DNA of 64,000 bases from Agrococcus jejuensis (GTDB taxonomy: Bacteria > Actinomycetota > Actinomycetes > Actinomycetales > Microbacteriaceae), in NCBI RefSeq assembly GCF_007679035.1, contig NZ_VEFR01000005.1, positions 124,001 through 188,000 on the forward strand, written 5' to 3'. The position numbers and the translations under genes are program-made. Below are positions 16,727 to 25,120 of the stretch, piece by piece. The number at the start of each line of letters is the position of its first letter. The stretch's first letter is position 1. The notes under the pieces were generated by a model. It was not told the DNA's origin and did not search any database. It saw nothing but the letters and a program-made list of their open reading frames with translations.

Positions 16727-17647
16727 GTGCAGCCGAGCGTCGTCAGAGCGAAGGCGCCCGGGAAGATCAACGTCTACCTCGGCGTCGGTTCGCTGCAGGA
16801 CGACGGCTACCACGAGATCGCCACGGCCTACCACGCGGTGAGCCTCCTCGAGATCGTCGAGGCGCGCGAGGCCGACGACTTCTCGGTCGAGTTCACGGGT
16901 CCCGTCGACTCCTCCGGGCTCTCCACCGGCGCCGACAACCTCGCCGTGCGCGCCGCGATGCTGCTCGCACGCCACGCGAAGGTCACGAACGGCGTCGCGC
17001 TGTCGATCGAGAAGCACGTGCCCATCGCCGGCGGCATGGGCGGGGGATCGGCGGATGCGGCGGCGACGCTCGTCGCGTGCGCCGAGCTGTGGGGGCTGCG
17101 GCTCGGCCGCGATGAGCTGCACCGCCTCGCTGCGCGTCTCGGCGCCGACGTGCCCTTCGCGCTGCAGGGCGGCACGGCCGTCGGCACCGGCCGCGGCGAC
17201 GAGCTGAGCCCCGCGCTCGCGCAGGGCCAGCTGCACTGGGTGCTCGCGTTCAGCGACGACGGCCTCGCGACGCCCGAGGTGTACGCCGAGCTCGACGAGC
17301 ATCGCATGCGCCACCGCGCCGACATCATGCCCGCCGTGCGCCGGCCCGAGGTCGACGCGCGCGTGCTGCAGGCGCTGCGGCTCGGCGACGCGCACATGCT
17401 CGCCGAGGTGCTCTCGAACGACCTGCAGCCCGCGGCGCTGCACCTCGCCCCGCGACTCGCGGGCACGCTCGAGCTCGGGGAGCGCAACGGCGCGCTCGCC
17501 GGCCTCGTCTCGGGATCCGGGCCGACGTGCGCCTTCCTGTGCGCCGACCTCGACTCGGCGCTCGAGCTGCAGATCGCGCTCTCGGCGGCGCGCATCCCGG
17601 CGACGAAGGTCACGGGCCCCGTGCCGGGCGCGCGACTCATCGACTGA
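16727..17647 (+). CDS. ispE: 4-diphosphocytidyl-2-C-methyl-D-erythritol kinase
   Basis: A 306-residue GHMP kinase that phosphorylates CDP-methylerythritol in the non-mevalonate isoprenoid pathway. Catalytic Lys13 (APGKINVYL) and Asp141 (LGADVPF) are present, and the glycine-rich ATP loop [12 protein letters not shown] is at 101-112. The C-terminal GSGPTCAFL motif is intact. GTG 16727 was chosen over ATG 16694 because a -10 hexamer lies between them and because Lys13 then sits at its usual distance from the N-terminus. ispH of the same pathway is at 60.3 kb, and uppS, which uses the product, at 33.8 kb. Confidence 0.95.
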   Translation: MQPSVVRAKAPGKINVYLGVGSLQDDGYHEIATAYHAVSLLEIVEAREADDFSVEFTGPVDSSGLSTGADNLAVRAAMLLARHAKVTNGVALSIEKHVPIAGGMGGGSADAAATLVACAELWGLRLGRDELHRLAARLGADVPFALQGGTAVGTGRGDELSPALAQGQLHWVLAFSDDGLATPEVYAELDEHRMRHRADIMPAVRRPEVDARVLQALRLGDAHMLAEVLSNDLQPAALHLAPRLAGTLELGERNGALAGLVSGSGPTCAFLCADLDSALELQIALSAARIPATKVTGPVPGARLID

Positions 17648-17675
17648 GCATGGACCGCTGCGAGATCATGGAGCC

Positions 17676-17954
17676 ATGAGCGCCGAGCCCGCCATCCGCA
17701 TGCACGTGCCCGAGTCCGTCGCGGGCGGCGTGCTCGCCGACTTCGTCGCCGTCGGCCAGAACGGCCAGTACTTCACGCTCGACTTCGCCGCCATCACGGG
17801 TCGCGCGCCCGACGCGCTCGACGCGCAGGTCGTGAGCCGCGTCAAGGTGCTGCCCGACCAGGTCTTCCAGCTCATGCGCGCGCTCAACGAGCAGCTCGCG
17901 CACTACGAGCGGGCGACGGGCAAGGCTCCGCGCGAGGAGCCGCTCGGCGACTGA
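17676..17954 (+). CDS. DUF3467-like protein
   Basis: A 92-residue protein with the pattern VPESVAGGVLADFVAVGQ, then FTLDFAAI and RVKVLPDQVFQLMRALNEQL, as in the DUF3467 family of small cytoplasmic proteins of unknown role. There is no signal peptide and no cysteine. A second ATG-containing frame at the start is out of phase. It lies between ispE and the ABC-F gene on the same strand, 28 bases after ispE, so co-transcription with ispE is likely. Confidence 0.8.
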   Translation: MSAEPAIRMHVPESVAGGVLADFVAVGQNGQYFTLDFAAITGRAPDALDAQVVSRVKVLPDQVFQLMRALNEQLAHYERATGKAPREEPLGD

Positions 17955-17985
17955 CCCGGGCTCCCGCGCCTACGCTGGGGAGGAC

Positions 17986-19782
17986 ATGGCACATCTCCTC
18001 AGCGCCGAGCGCATCCGGCTCGCGCATCCCAACCGCGTCATCTTCGACGGCATCTCGCTCGGCGTCGACGATGGCGATCGCATCGGCGTCGTCGGCCGCA
18101 ACGGCGACGGCAAGTCCACGCTGCTGCGGCTGCTCGCCGGCACGCTCGCACCCGACGACGGGCGCGTGACGCACCGCGGCGGCCTGCGCGTGGGCATGCT
18201 CGACCAGCGCGACGTGCTCGACCACGAGGGCACCGTGGGCGCGACGATCGTCGGCGACCGCGAGGAGCACGAGTGGGCGGGCGACGCCCGCATCCGCGAG
18301 ATCGTCGCGGGCCTCGCGGGCGACGTGCCGTGGGATGCGACGATCGCGTCGCTCTCGGGCGGCCAGCGCCGCCGCGTCGCGCTGGCTCGCCTGCTCGCGG
18401 GCGACTGGGACGTGCTGCTGCTCGACGAGCCCACGAACCATCTCGACGTGCAGGGCATCGCCTGGCTCGCCGACCACCTCGTGCGCCGCCTTGCCAGCGG
18501 CAGAGGCGCGCTCGCCGTCGTGACGCACGACCGGTGGTTCCTCGATGCGGTCTGCACGGACACGTGGGAGGTGCACGACGGCATCGTCGAGCCGTTCGAG
18601 GGTGGCTACGCGGCCTACATCCTGCAGCGCGTCGAGCGCGACCGCGTCTCGCGGGTCACCGAGGCGAAGCGCCAGAGCCTCATGAAGAAGGAGCTCGCGT
18701 GGCTGCGGCGGGGCGCGCCGGCGCGCACGGCGAAGCCGAAGTTCCGCATCGACGCGGCGACGCAGCTCATCGAGGACGTGCCCGAGCCGCGCGACCGCAT
18801 CGCGCTCGCGCAGCTCGCCGTCACGCGCCTCGGCAAGGACGTCGTCGACCTGCAGGACGTGTCGGTCTCGTTCGGCGAGCGGTCGGTGCTCGACGACATC
18901 ACGTGGCTCATCGCACCGGGGGAGCGCACCGGCATCCTCGGCCGCAACGGCGCGGGCAAGTCGACCCTGCTGCAGCTCATCTCGGGCGAGCTCGCGCCGA
19001 CGAGCGGCCGCGTGAAGCGCGGCGTGACGGTGAAGGTCGCGCAGCTCAGCCAGGAGCTCGCCGAGCTGCAGGACGTCGAGCACGAGCCGGTGCGCACCGT
19101 CGTCGGGCGCCTCCGCTCGTCGTACGGCTCGGGAGGAGAGGAGATGACGCCCGGGCAGCTGCTCGAGCGCCTCGGGTTCCAGTCCGACGAGCTCTCCACG
19201 CCCATCCGCGACCTCTCCGGCGGGCAGCGGCGTCGCCTGCAGCTGCTGCTCATCATCCTCGACGAGCCGAACGTGCTCATCCTCGACGAGCCGACGAACG
19301 ACCTCGACACCGACATGCTCGCGGCGCTCGAGGACCTGCTCGACTCGTGGGCCGGCTGCCTCATCGTCGTGAGCCACGACCGCTACCTCATCGAGCGCGT
19401 GACCGACCAGCAGCGCGCGGTCGTCGACGGCCGGCTGCAGCACCTGCCCGGCGGCGTCGACGAGTACCTCCGCATCGAGGCCGAGGCGGCATCGCTGCGG
19501 GGGAGGGCGGCGTCGCCCATGGATGCGCAGGGCGGCGCACCCTCGCGCGAGCGCATCTCGGGTGCCGAGCGGCGACAGCTCGAGCTCGAGGTGCGCAGCC
19601 TCGAGCGCCGCGTGCAGAAGGCGACGCAGCAGCGCGAGGCGCTGCTGGCCGACTTCGCGGTCGTCGACCAGAGCGACTACGACCGGCTGCTGGCGATGCA
19701 GCGCGAGCTCGGCGAGGTCGAGGAGCGGCTCGCGGAGCTCGAGGAGGCGTGGCTGGAGGCCGCGGACCGCCTGGAGGGCTGA
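17986..19782 (+). CDS. ABC-F family ATPase (Uup-like)
   Basis: A 598-residue cytosolic protein with two ABC ATPase domains and no membrane segment. Walker A motifs are GRNGDGKST (37-45) and GRNGAGKST (~319-327); LSGGQRRR signatures occur near 123 and 411; Walker B motifs are LLLDEPTNHLD and LILDEPTNDLD. The basic inter-domain linker is present, and the last ~80 residues form the charged coiled coil of Uup-type members. ABC-F proteins act on the ribosome; this position next to ispE and rsmA is a conserved housekeeping one, so antibiotic resistance should not be inferred. A TACGCT hexamer at 17971-17976 and GGGGAGGA precede the ATG closely. Confidence 0.93.
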   Translation: MAHLLSAERIRLAHPNRVIFDGISLGVDDGDRIGVVGRNGDGKSTLLRLLAGTLAPDDGRVTHRGGLRVGMLDQRDVLDHEGTVGATIVGDREEHEWAGDARIREIVAGLAGDVPWDATIASLSGGQRRRVALARLLAGDWDVLLLDEPTNHLDVQGIAWLADHLVRRLASGRGALAVVTHDRWFLDAVCTDTWEVHDGIVEPFEGGYAAYILQRVERDRVSRVTEAKRQSLMKKELAWLRRGAPARTAKPKFRIDAATQLIEDVPEPRDRIALAQLAVTRLGKDVVDLQDVSVSFGERSVLDDITWLIAPGERTGILGRNGAGKSTLLQLISGELAPTSGRVKRGVTVKVAQLSQELAELQDVEHEPVRTVVGRLRSSYGSGGEEMTPGQLLERLGFQSDELSTPIRDLSGGQRRRLQLLLIILDEPNVLILDEPTNDLDTDMLAALEDLLDSWAGCLIVVSHDRYLIERVTDQQRAVVDGRLQHLPGGVDEYLRIEAEAASLRGRAASPMDAQGGAPSRERISGAERRQLELEVRSLERRVQKATQQREALLADFAVVDQSDYDRLLAMQRELGEVEERLAELEEAWLEAADRLEG

Positions 19783-19783
19783 G

Positions 19784-20305
19784 GTCGACCACCGCCTCTA
19801 CCTGGCGCAGCTCGAGCCCGTCTACCGGGCGATGGAGTCGCGCATGCCGCAGACGGGCGACCCCGCCTTCCTCGCCGATCGGAACCTCGACCGGTCCGAC
19901 GCGATCCGCGCCGACCTCGAGGCGCTCGGCGGCACGGCGGGCGTGCCCGTCCTGCCGGCGACGGAGGCGTACGTCGCGCGCGTGCTGTCGGTGCGCGACG
20001 ACGCTCCGGCGTTCACGGCGCACCACTCCACGCGCTACCTCGGCGACATCTCCTGCGGCCAGGTCATCGCGACGATGCTCAAGCGCCACTTCGGCGCGGG
20101 CGACGAGCACGTCTCGTTCTACGACTTCGCGTCGGCGGGCGGCCCCGTGCCGATCCGTCGCGCCTACCGCGCGGCGCTCGACGGCATGCCGTGGGACGCG
20201 GCCGACGAGGAGCGTCTCGTCTCGGAGGCGAAGCACGCCTTCCAGCTGAACGCGGGCATCTTCGACGCCCTCTGGACGATCACGCAGGCGCGCGACGCCG
20301 CGTAG
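19784..20305 (+). pseudogene. 5'-truncated heme oxygenase
   Basis: This frame reads as heme oxygenase from VDHRLYLAQLEPVYRAME onward and includes HHSTRYLGD, GQVIATMLKRHFG, FYDFAS and a normal C-terminal helix (173 codons to the stop). The first ~38 residues of the family, with the proximal heme-ligand histidine (T/S-x-A-H-E-x-A-E region), are absent: similarity begins directly after the ABC-F stop codon. No start codon occurs before Met at 19830. The frame is open upstream inside the ABC-F gene, but there it encodes only Arg/Ser-rich sequence. In addition the distal-helix GDLSGGQ is GDISCGQ, with Gly replaced by Cys. A recent 5' deletion is the simplest reading. Confidence 0.8.
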
Positions 20306-20307
20306 GC

Positions 20308-20385
20308 GCAGGAGGCATGTGCACGTGCGCGGGCGGGCAGCGCCCCAGAGGAATCTGCCGGCCCGCGCACGTGCACATCTCCTGC
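20308..20385. repeat. Long imperfect hairpin after the heme oxygenase remnant
   Basis: An 18-bp perfect inverted repeat (20317-20334 with 20361-20378; ATGTGCACGTGCGCGGGC) extends outward by 7 more pairs (20308-20314 with 20379-20385, 2-base bulge) and inward by 5 pairs with one mismatch, leaving a 14-base loop (20341-20354). It lies between the truncated heme oxygenase and the small exported-protein gene on the other strand, so it can act as a bidirectional terminator, though it is much longer than the other terminators here. Confidence 0.8.
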
Positions 20386-20457
20386 AGGCCGCGATGGTCC
20401 GCGAGCGCCGACGATGGCTCCGTGCCAGCCGGGGATCGGATGGTCACCCGTGCTGCC

Positions 20458-20838
20458 TCAGTACGACATCGTGATCCCGACCCGGTCGTCGTCGACGACG
20501 GCGTGCACCACGATCGAGCGCGGATCGACGATCGATCCGGGCAGTCGTCTGTCCGGCGTCGTGCCGAGCGCCTCCATGAGCGCGGGTGGCGTCGTGCCCT
20601 CGGCCGGTGTCACCTCGAGCCAACGCCAGCACCCGCCCGAGGCGCACATCGAGTCGGTCGCGACGACGACGGTACCCGGCGGGAGGGCCAGCGCGGAGGC
20701 CGGCGGAACGTCGCCCTCGGTGCGCCCGATCTCCAGGCGCACGACGTGGCATCCGTACAGGAGTCCGAGCACCGCGACGATCGTCGCGACGCGTGCGGCG
20801 ATGCCTCGCCGACGTCGCCCAGCCTCGTTCGCGGTCAC
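20458..20838 (-). CDS. Small exported or membrane-anchored hypothetical protein
   Basis: A 126-residue protein with an Arg-rich N-terminus, one hydrophobic segment (about residues 13-30) ending LLYGC, which could be a lipobox, and a ~95-residue extracytoplasmic domain with two cysteines in MCASGGCW that may pair. I recognise no family. GTG 20838 starts the frame. It lies downstream of, and on the same strand as, the ArsR-type regulator gene, 34 bases from it, so it may be its operon partner. Confidence 0.6.
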   Translation of the reverse strand: MTANEAGRRRRGIAARVATIVAVLGLLYGCHVVRLEIGRTEGDVPPASALALPPGTVVVATDSMCASGGCWRWLEVTPAEGTTPPALMEALGTTPDRRLPGSIVDPRSIVVHAVVDDDRVGITMSY

Positions 20839-20872
20839 GGCGCGAGTCGATCATGCCGTCCTGTGCGCGACC

Positions 20873-21424
20873 TCACTTCGCCGCCGGCCCGTCCTGCTGC
20901 CGGTCGGGGTGCACGGCCAGGAACACGCCCCACGACGTGCGCTCGACGTCGGGCTCGGCCTCGCGGCGGGCCATGAGGTCCCTGACGATCTCCTCGGTGC
21001 GACGCCAGTACTCCTCCAGCTCGTCCTGCGACAGGCGCAGGCCGGCGCGCATGATGCCGACGTCGTCGGCGGGCAGGCCCTCGATCTCCTGGAGGAACGT
21101 GCGCACGAGCACGTCGGACGTCGACGTCTGCTCGTCCTCCGTCCATGTGAGCCGCGTGGCGAGGTACGGGATCTCGCGGGCGCCGCGCGTGCCGCGGCGT
21201 GCCTCCTGCGGCGCGAGGTAGCCGGCGTCGACGAGCGTGCGCACGTGGTGGAGCATCGTCGCCGGGTTGCGGTCGAGCAGCGCGGCGAGCTCGCGGTTCG
21301 TGCGCGGCTCGTGCAGGCACAGACGCAGGATGCGCCAGCGGATGGGGGAGCCGAGCGCCTTCGCGCGGGCCTCGAGCGAGGCGTCCGCTGCCTCGGGGAC
21401 GGGCGTCGTGCTGGGCTCGCTCAC
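20873..21424 (-). CDS. ArsR-type winged-helix transcriptional regulator
   Basis: A 183-residue regulator. The winged-helix domain is clear at residues ~17-90 (KALGSPIRWRILRLCLHEPRT, then NRELAALLDRNPATMLHHVRTLVDAGYLA), followed by a C-terminal domain rich in acidic helices. No metal-binding CxC motif is seen, so it is not a classic metal sensor; it resembles the HTH_20 group often found beside transporter genes. GTG 21424 starts the gene. It is divergent from the MFS transporter, and a palindrome lies between them. Confidence 0.88.
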   Translation of the reverse strand: MSEPSTTPVPEAADASLEARAKALGSPIRWRILRLCLHEPRTNRELAALLDRNPATMLHHVRTLVDAGYLAPQEARRGTRGAREIPYLATRLTWTEDEQTSTSDVLVRTFLQEIEGLPADDVGIMRAGLRLSQDELEEYWRRTEEIVRDLMARREAEPDVERTSWGVFLAVHPDRQQDGPAAK

Positions 21425-21453
21425 GACCCCATCGTGGCAGACGGCGGCGAGTC

Positions 21454-21469
21454 ATTGGGAAAGCCCAAT
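21454..21469. promoter_or_regulatory. Candidate operator between ArsR-type regulator and MFS transporter
   Basis: ATTGGG-AAAG-CCCAAT is a perfect 6-bp inverted repeat with a 4-base spacer, midway in the 66-base divergent intergenic region. It is notably AT-rich for this genome. Binding by the adjacent regulator is inference. Confidence 0.5.
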
Positions 21470-21490
21470 CAGTGTGTCATCATCGACGAC

Positions 21491-22777
21491 ATGAGACGCA
21501 GCGTGTGGAGGCAGCCGGGGTTCACGCTGCTGTGGGCGGGCGAGGGCACGAGCCAGCTCGGTGCGCAGCTCGCGGGCATCGCGATGCCGATCATCGCCGT
21601 CACGATGCTGCAGGCGACCGATGCCGAGATGGGCTTCCTGGGCGCCGCGCAGACGGCCGCCTTCCTGCTCGTCGGCCTGCCGGCCGGCGCGTGGCTCGAC
21701 CGCATGCGCAAGCGCCACGTGATGATCGTCGCCGACCTCGTGCGCGCCGCAGCAGTCGCGGTCATCCCGCTGCTCGCGATCCTCGGGCACCTCGAGATCT
21801 GGCACCTCGTGGTCGTCGGCGGCGTCGTGGGCATCGCGACGGTGTTCTTCGACGTCGGCTACCAGTCGTTCGTGCCCGTGCTCGTCGACGACGACCACGT
21901 CGGCGACGCCAACGGGGTGCTCGAGGCGACGGCGCAGACCATGCGGCTCGGCGGGCCCGCCATCGCGGGCGGCCTGCTCGGCCTCCTCGCCGCACCCGTC
22001 GTGCTGCTCGCCAACGTCGCGGGCTTCCTCGTCTCGGCGCTCGCGCTCTCGGGCATCCGCGACGGCGAGGTCGTGCGCCCCAGGCACGAGCGCCGCAACC
22101 TCTTCGTGGAGATCGGGGAGGGCATCCGCTTCGTCGCGGGCAACGACCTGCTGCGCCGCGTCGTCGCCACCGTCGCGCTGTCGAACCTCGGCTCGATCAT
22201 CGTCTACACCCTGCTGCCCATCGCGATCCTGCGGATCCTCGGCATCGACGCCTTCCTGTTCGGCGTCATCATGTCGGTCGGCGCGATCGGCGGCCTCGCC
22301 GGCTCGCTGCTCGCGACGCGCATCGCCAGGGCGATCGGCGAGGGCCCGGCCATCACGTGGTCGACCGTCGTCTTCGCCGTCTCGGCATCGCTCCTGCCGC
22401 TCGCGGTGCTCGTGCCCGACGCCGCCGTCGCACTGCTCATGGTGGGCGAGGCCATCTTCGGCTTCACGGTGCTCGTCTTCAACATCGTGCAGGTCACCGC
22501 ACGCCAGCGACTGTGCCCCAAGCCCCTGCTCGGCCGCATGAACGCCTCCATCCGCACCGTCGTGTGGGGCGTCATGCCGATCGGCGCGCTCGTCGCAGGC
22601 GGCCTCGGCACCGCGCTCGGCACCGTCGAGGCCATGTGGATCGGCGTGGCGGTGGGCGCGCTCGCGATCCCGCCGTTCCTGCTCAGCCGATTCCGCACGA
22701 TGCGGGCGCTGCCAACGCGGCTCGCGGATGCGCAGGAGCAGCCCGCGGAGGTCGCACCGGGCGACGCCGCGCGGTGA
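21491..22777 (+). CDS. MFS transporter (enterobactin/macrolide-exporter-like)
   Basis: A 428-residue membrane transporter with ~12 hydrophobic segments. The loop LPAGAWLDRMRKRHVMIVADL between helices 2 and 3 is the motif A variant of the MFS_3/EntS-MefA-like group. It probably exports a small molecule by proton antiport; the substrate is unknown. ATG 21491 begins at the FTLLWAGEGTSQLG helix characteristic of this group. Control by the divergent ArsR-type regulator is likely. Confidence 0.9.
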   Translation: MRRSVWRQPGFTLLWAGEGTSQLGAQLAGIAMPIIAVTMLQATDAEMGFLGAAQTAAFLLVGLPAGAWLDRMRKRHVMIVADLVRAAAVAVIPLLAILGHLEIWHLVVVGGVVGIATVFFDVGYQSFVPVLVDDDHVGDANGVLEATAQTMRLGGPAIAGGLLGLLAAPVVLLANVAGFLVSALALSGIRDGEVVRPRHERRNLFVEIGEGIRFVAGNDLLRRVVATVALSNLGSIIVYTLLPIAILRILGIDAFLFGVIMSVGAIGGLAGSLLATRIARAIGEGPAITWSTVVFAVSASLLPLAVLVPDAAVALLMVGEAIFGFTVLVFNIVQVTARQRLCPKPLLGRMNASIRTVVWGVMPIGALVAGGLGTALGTVEAMWIGVAVGALAIPPFLLSRFRTMRALPTRLADAQEQPAEVAPGDAAR

Positions 22778-22826
22778 GCCGACGCTGAGCCTCCCTCGGG
22801 TATCGTGGCCCGGCGAGAGGAGCCCG

Positions 22827-23507
22827 ATGCCCACGATCCTGGTCGTCGACGACGACACCGCCCTGGCGGAGATGATCGGCATCGTGCTGCGTGCCGAGGG
22901 CTTCGACCTCGAGTTCTGCCCCGACGGGATCGACGCGCTCGACCGGTTCCGCACCGTGCAGCCCGACCTCGTGCTGCTCGACCTCATGCTGCCCGGGCTC
23001 GACGGCATCCAGATCTGCCAGCTCATCCGCGCCGAGTCGGGCACGCCCATCATCATGCTCACGGCGAAGGGCGAGACGACCGACGTCGTGCGCGGCCTCG
23101 AGGCGGGCGCCGACGACTACATCGTCAAGCCCTTCAACCCCAAGGAGCTCGTCGCGCGCATCCGCACGCGCCTGCGTCCCGGTCGCGAGCCCGAGCAGAC
23201 GACGCTGCAGGTCTCCGACCTCACGATCGACGTGCCCGGGCACGAGGTGCGTCGGGGCGCCGACCGCATCCAGCTCACGCCCCTCGAGTTCGACCTGCTC
23301 GTCACGCTCGCGTCGAAGCCCGCGCAGGTCTTCAGCCGCGAGATGCTGCTCGAGCAGGTCTGGGGCTACCAGTACAAGGCCGACACGCGCCTCGTGAACG
23401 TGCACGTGCAGCGCCTCCGGTCGAAGGTCGAGCTCGACCCCGACGAGCCGCGCGTCGTGACGACCGTGCGCGGCGTCGGCTACCGCGCCGGCGCGGTCGC
23501 CGCCTAG
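22827..23507 (+). CDS. mtrA: Response regulator MtrA
   Basis: A 226-residue OmpR/PhoB-type regulator. The receiver domain has acidic Asp8/Asp9, the phosphoacceptor Asp52 (LLDLMLPG), the switch Thr in MLTAKGE and the Lys in VKPFNPKEL; the winged helix occupies the C-terminal ~100 residues (LTPLEFDLLVTLA, RTRLVNVHVQRLR-type recognition helix, VTTVRGVGYRAG). The sequence and the mtrB-lpqB context identify it as MtrA, which controls cell-wall and division genes. A ribosome site (GAGAGGAG) precedes ATG 22827; a TATCGT -10-like hexamer is at 22800-22805. Confidence 0.96.
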   Translation: MPTILVVDDDTALAEMIGIVLRAEGFDLEFCPDGIDALDRFRTVQPDLVLLDLMLPGLDGIQICQLIRAESGTPIIMLTAKGETTDVVRGLEAGADDYIVKPFNPKELVARIRTRLRPGREPEQTTLQVSDLTIDVPGHEVRRGADRIQLTPLEFDLLVTLASKPAQVFSREMLLEQVWGYQYKADTRLVNVHVQRLRSKVELDPDEPRVVTTVRGVGYRAGAVAA

Positions 23508-23515
23508 GCGCGCCG

Positions 23516-25120
23516 ATGCAGGCGGTGGGGCGCTCGCTGCCGCAGCGCATCGCCGCGTCGTGGCGGCAGTCGCTGCAGCTGCGCATCGTCGCCACGAGCG
23601 TGCTGCTGTCGCTGCTCGCGATGGCGGTCGTCGGCGGCTACATGTCGATCTCGATCGGTGCGAGCATCTTCGAGCAGCGGCGCGACGAGGCCGTGCTCGA
23701 GTCGGTGCGCGCGACGACGGCGGCGCAGCAGGTGTTCACGGATGCGGCGGGATCGTCGACGACGGCCGAGCTCGCGCAGCTGCAGGAGAGCGCGCTGCAG
23801 TCGGCGGCCGGCTTCATCTCGAACCCGGCGCTCGCGGCCTACGCCGTGCTGCGCTCCACCGACCAGGCGCAGTCGGCGGTCGATCTCGGCGACACGCGCG
23901 TCGCCGGCTTCGATGACTCGCTGCTCACGGCGGAGCTGCGGCAGCGCGTCGCGGCATCCGATGGCGAGCCGTACTACCAGTCGGTGCGCCTGACGACGCC
24001 CGACGGCACCGCGCCGGGCCTCATCGTGGGCACGCTGCTCGAGGTGCCGAGCGCCGGGCAGTACGAGTTCTACATCGTGCACAGCCTCGAGGAGGCGCAG
24101 GAGACGCTGCAGCGCATGCAGACCACCATGGTGATCGGCGGCGTCGCGCTGCTGGCGCTCGTGGCGCTCGTGACCCTCGTGGTCGTGCGCATGGTCGTCG
24201 CCCCCGTCGAGCAGGCAGCGGCGACGAGCGCGAAGCTCGCGAGCGGCAGGCTCGACGAGCGCATGGCGGTGCGCGGCGACGACGTGCTCGCGCGCCTGGG
24301 CAGGTCGTTCAACCACATGGCCGACTCGATGTCGTCGCAGATCACGCGCCTGGGTGCGCTGTCGACGCTGCAGCAGCGCTTCGTCTCCGACGTGAGCCAC
24401 GAGCTGCGCACGCCGCTCACCACCATCCGGCTCGCGGGCGACGTGCTCTACGACCGTCGCGACAGCCTCGATCCGGTCGCGGCGCGCACCGCGGAGCTGC
24501 TGCACACGCAGATCGACCGGTTCGAGGTCATGCTCTCGGACCTGCTCGAGATGTCGCGCTTCGACGCCGGCGCCGCGACGCTCGAGATCGAGCCGACGAA
24601 CGTCGTGCGGCTCGCGGAGAACGAGATCGAGTCGGTGCGCCTGCTCGCCGAGGAGCGCGGCTCCGCCGTCCGGCTCGTCGCGCCGGGTGGGCACTTCGAC
24701 GCCGAGGTCGACCCGCGCCGCATCCGCCGCATCCTGCAGAACCTGCTCGGCAACGCGATCGACCACGGCGAGGGCCGCGCGATCACGGTGACGGTCGACT
24801 CGAACCACGGCGCCGTGGCTATCGCGGTGCGCGACCACGGCGTGGGCATGTCGGCGGAGGAGGCGGGGCGCGTGTTCGACCGCTTCTGGCGCGCCGACCC
24901 GTCGCGGCAGCGTCGCACGGGCGGCACGGGCCTGGGGCTCGCGATCAGCCAGGAGGACGCCGTGCTGCACGGCGGCGTGCTCGACGTGTGGTCGCGGGTC
25001 GGCGAGGGCACGGCGTTCCGCCTCACGATCCCGCGCGGCGTCGCGCTCGATGCGGTGTCGCCCATCGCGCTGCCGCCGGAGGACACGGGCGCCATCGAGA
25101 TCGTGGAGGGTCGATCGTGA
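23516..25120 (+). CDS. mtrB: Sensor histidine kinase MtrB
   Basis: A 534-residue membrane kinase. Two transmembrane helices (about residues 20-48 and 200-225) flank an extracytoplasmic sensor of ~150 residues; a HAMP domain follows. The H-box VSDVSHELRTPLTTIRLA carries His295; the N-box QNLLGNAIDHGEG, G1 DHGVGM and G2 GGTGLGLAIS complete the ATPase domain. It pairs with MtrA 9 bases upstream. The stop overlaps the lpqB GTG (GTGA), the usual coupling in actinobacteria. Confidence 0.95.
   Translation: MQAVGRSLPQRIAASWRQSLQLRIVATSVLLSLLAMAVVGGYMSISIGASIFEQRRDEAVLESVRATTAAQQVFTDAAGSSTTAELAQLQESALQSAAGFISNPALAAYAVLRSTDQAQSAVDLGDTRVAGFDDSLLTAELRQRVAASDGEPYYQSVRLTTPDGTAPGLIVGTLLEVPSAGQYEFYIVHSLEEAQETLQRMQTTMVIGGVALLALVALVTLVVVRMVVAPVEQAAATSAKLASGRLDERMAVRGDDVLARLGRSFNHMADSMSSQITRLGALSTLQQRFVSDVSHELRTPLTTIRLAGDVLYDRRDSLDPVAARTAELLHTQIDRFEVMLSDLLEMSRFDAGAATLEIEPTNVVRLAENEIESVRLLAEERGSAVRLVAPGGHFDAEVDPRRIRRILQNLLGNAIDHGEGRAITVTVDSNHGAVAIAVRDHGVGMSAEEAGRVFDRFWRADPSRQRRTGGTGLGLAISQEDAVLHGGVLDVWSRVGEGTAFRLTIPRGVALDAVSPIALPPEDTGAIEIVEGRS

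Noticed and set aside
17986..19782. ABC-F antibiotic resistance determinant
   Set aside because: The gene sits in a conserved housekeeping position and has Uup-like features; resistance cannot be argued from sequence.
19523..20305. A 260-residue heme oxygenase starting inside the ABC-F gene
   Set aside because: The extra 86 residues come from an out-of-phase reading of the ABC-F coding region and have no heme-oxygenase character.
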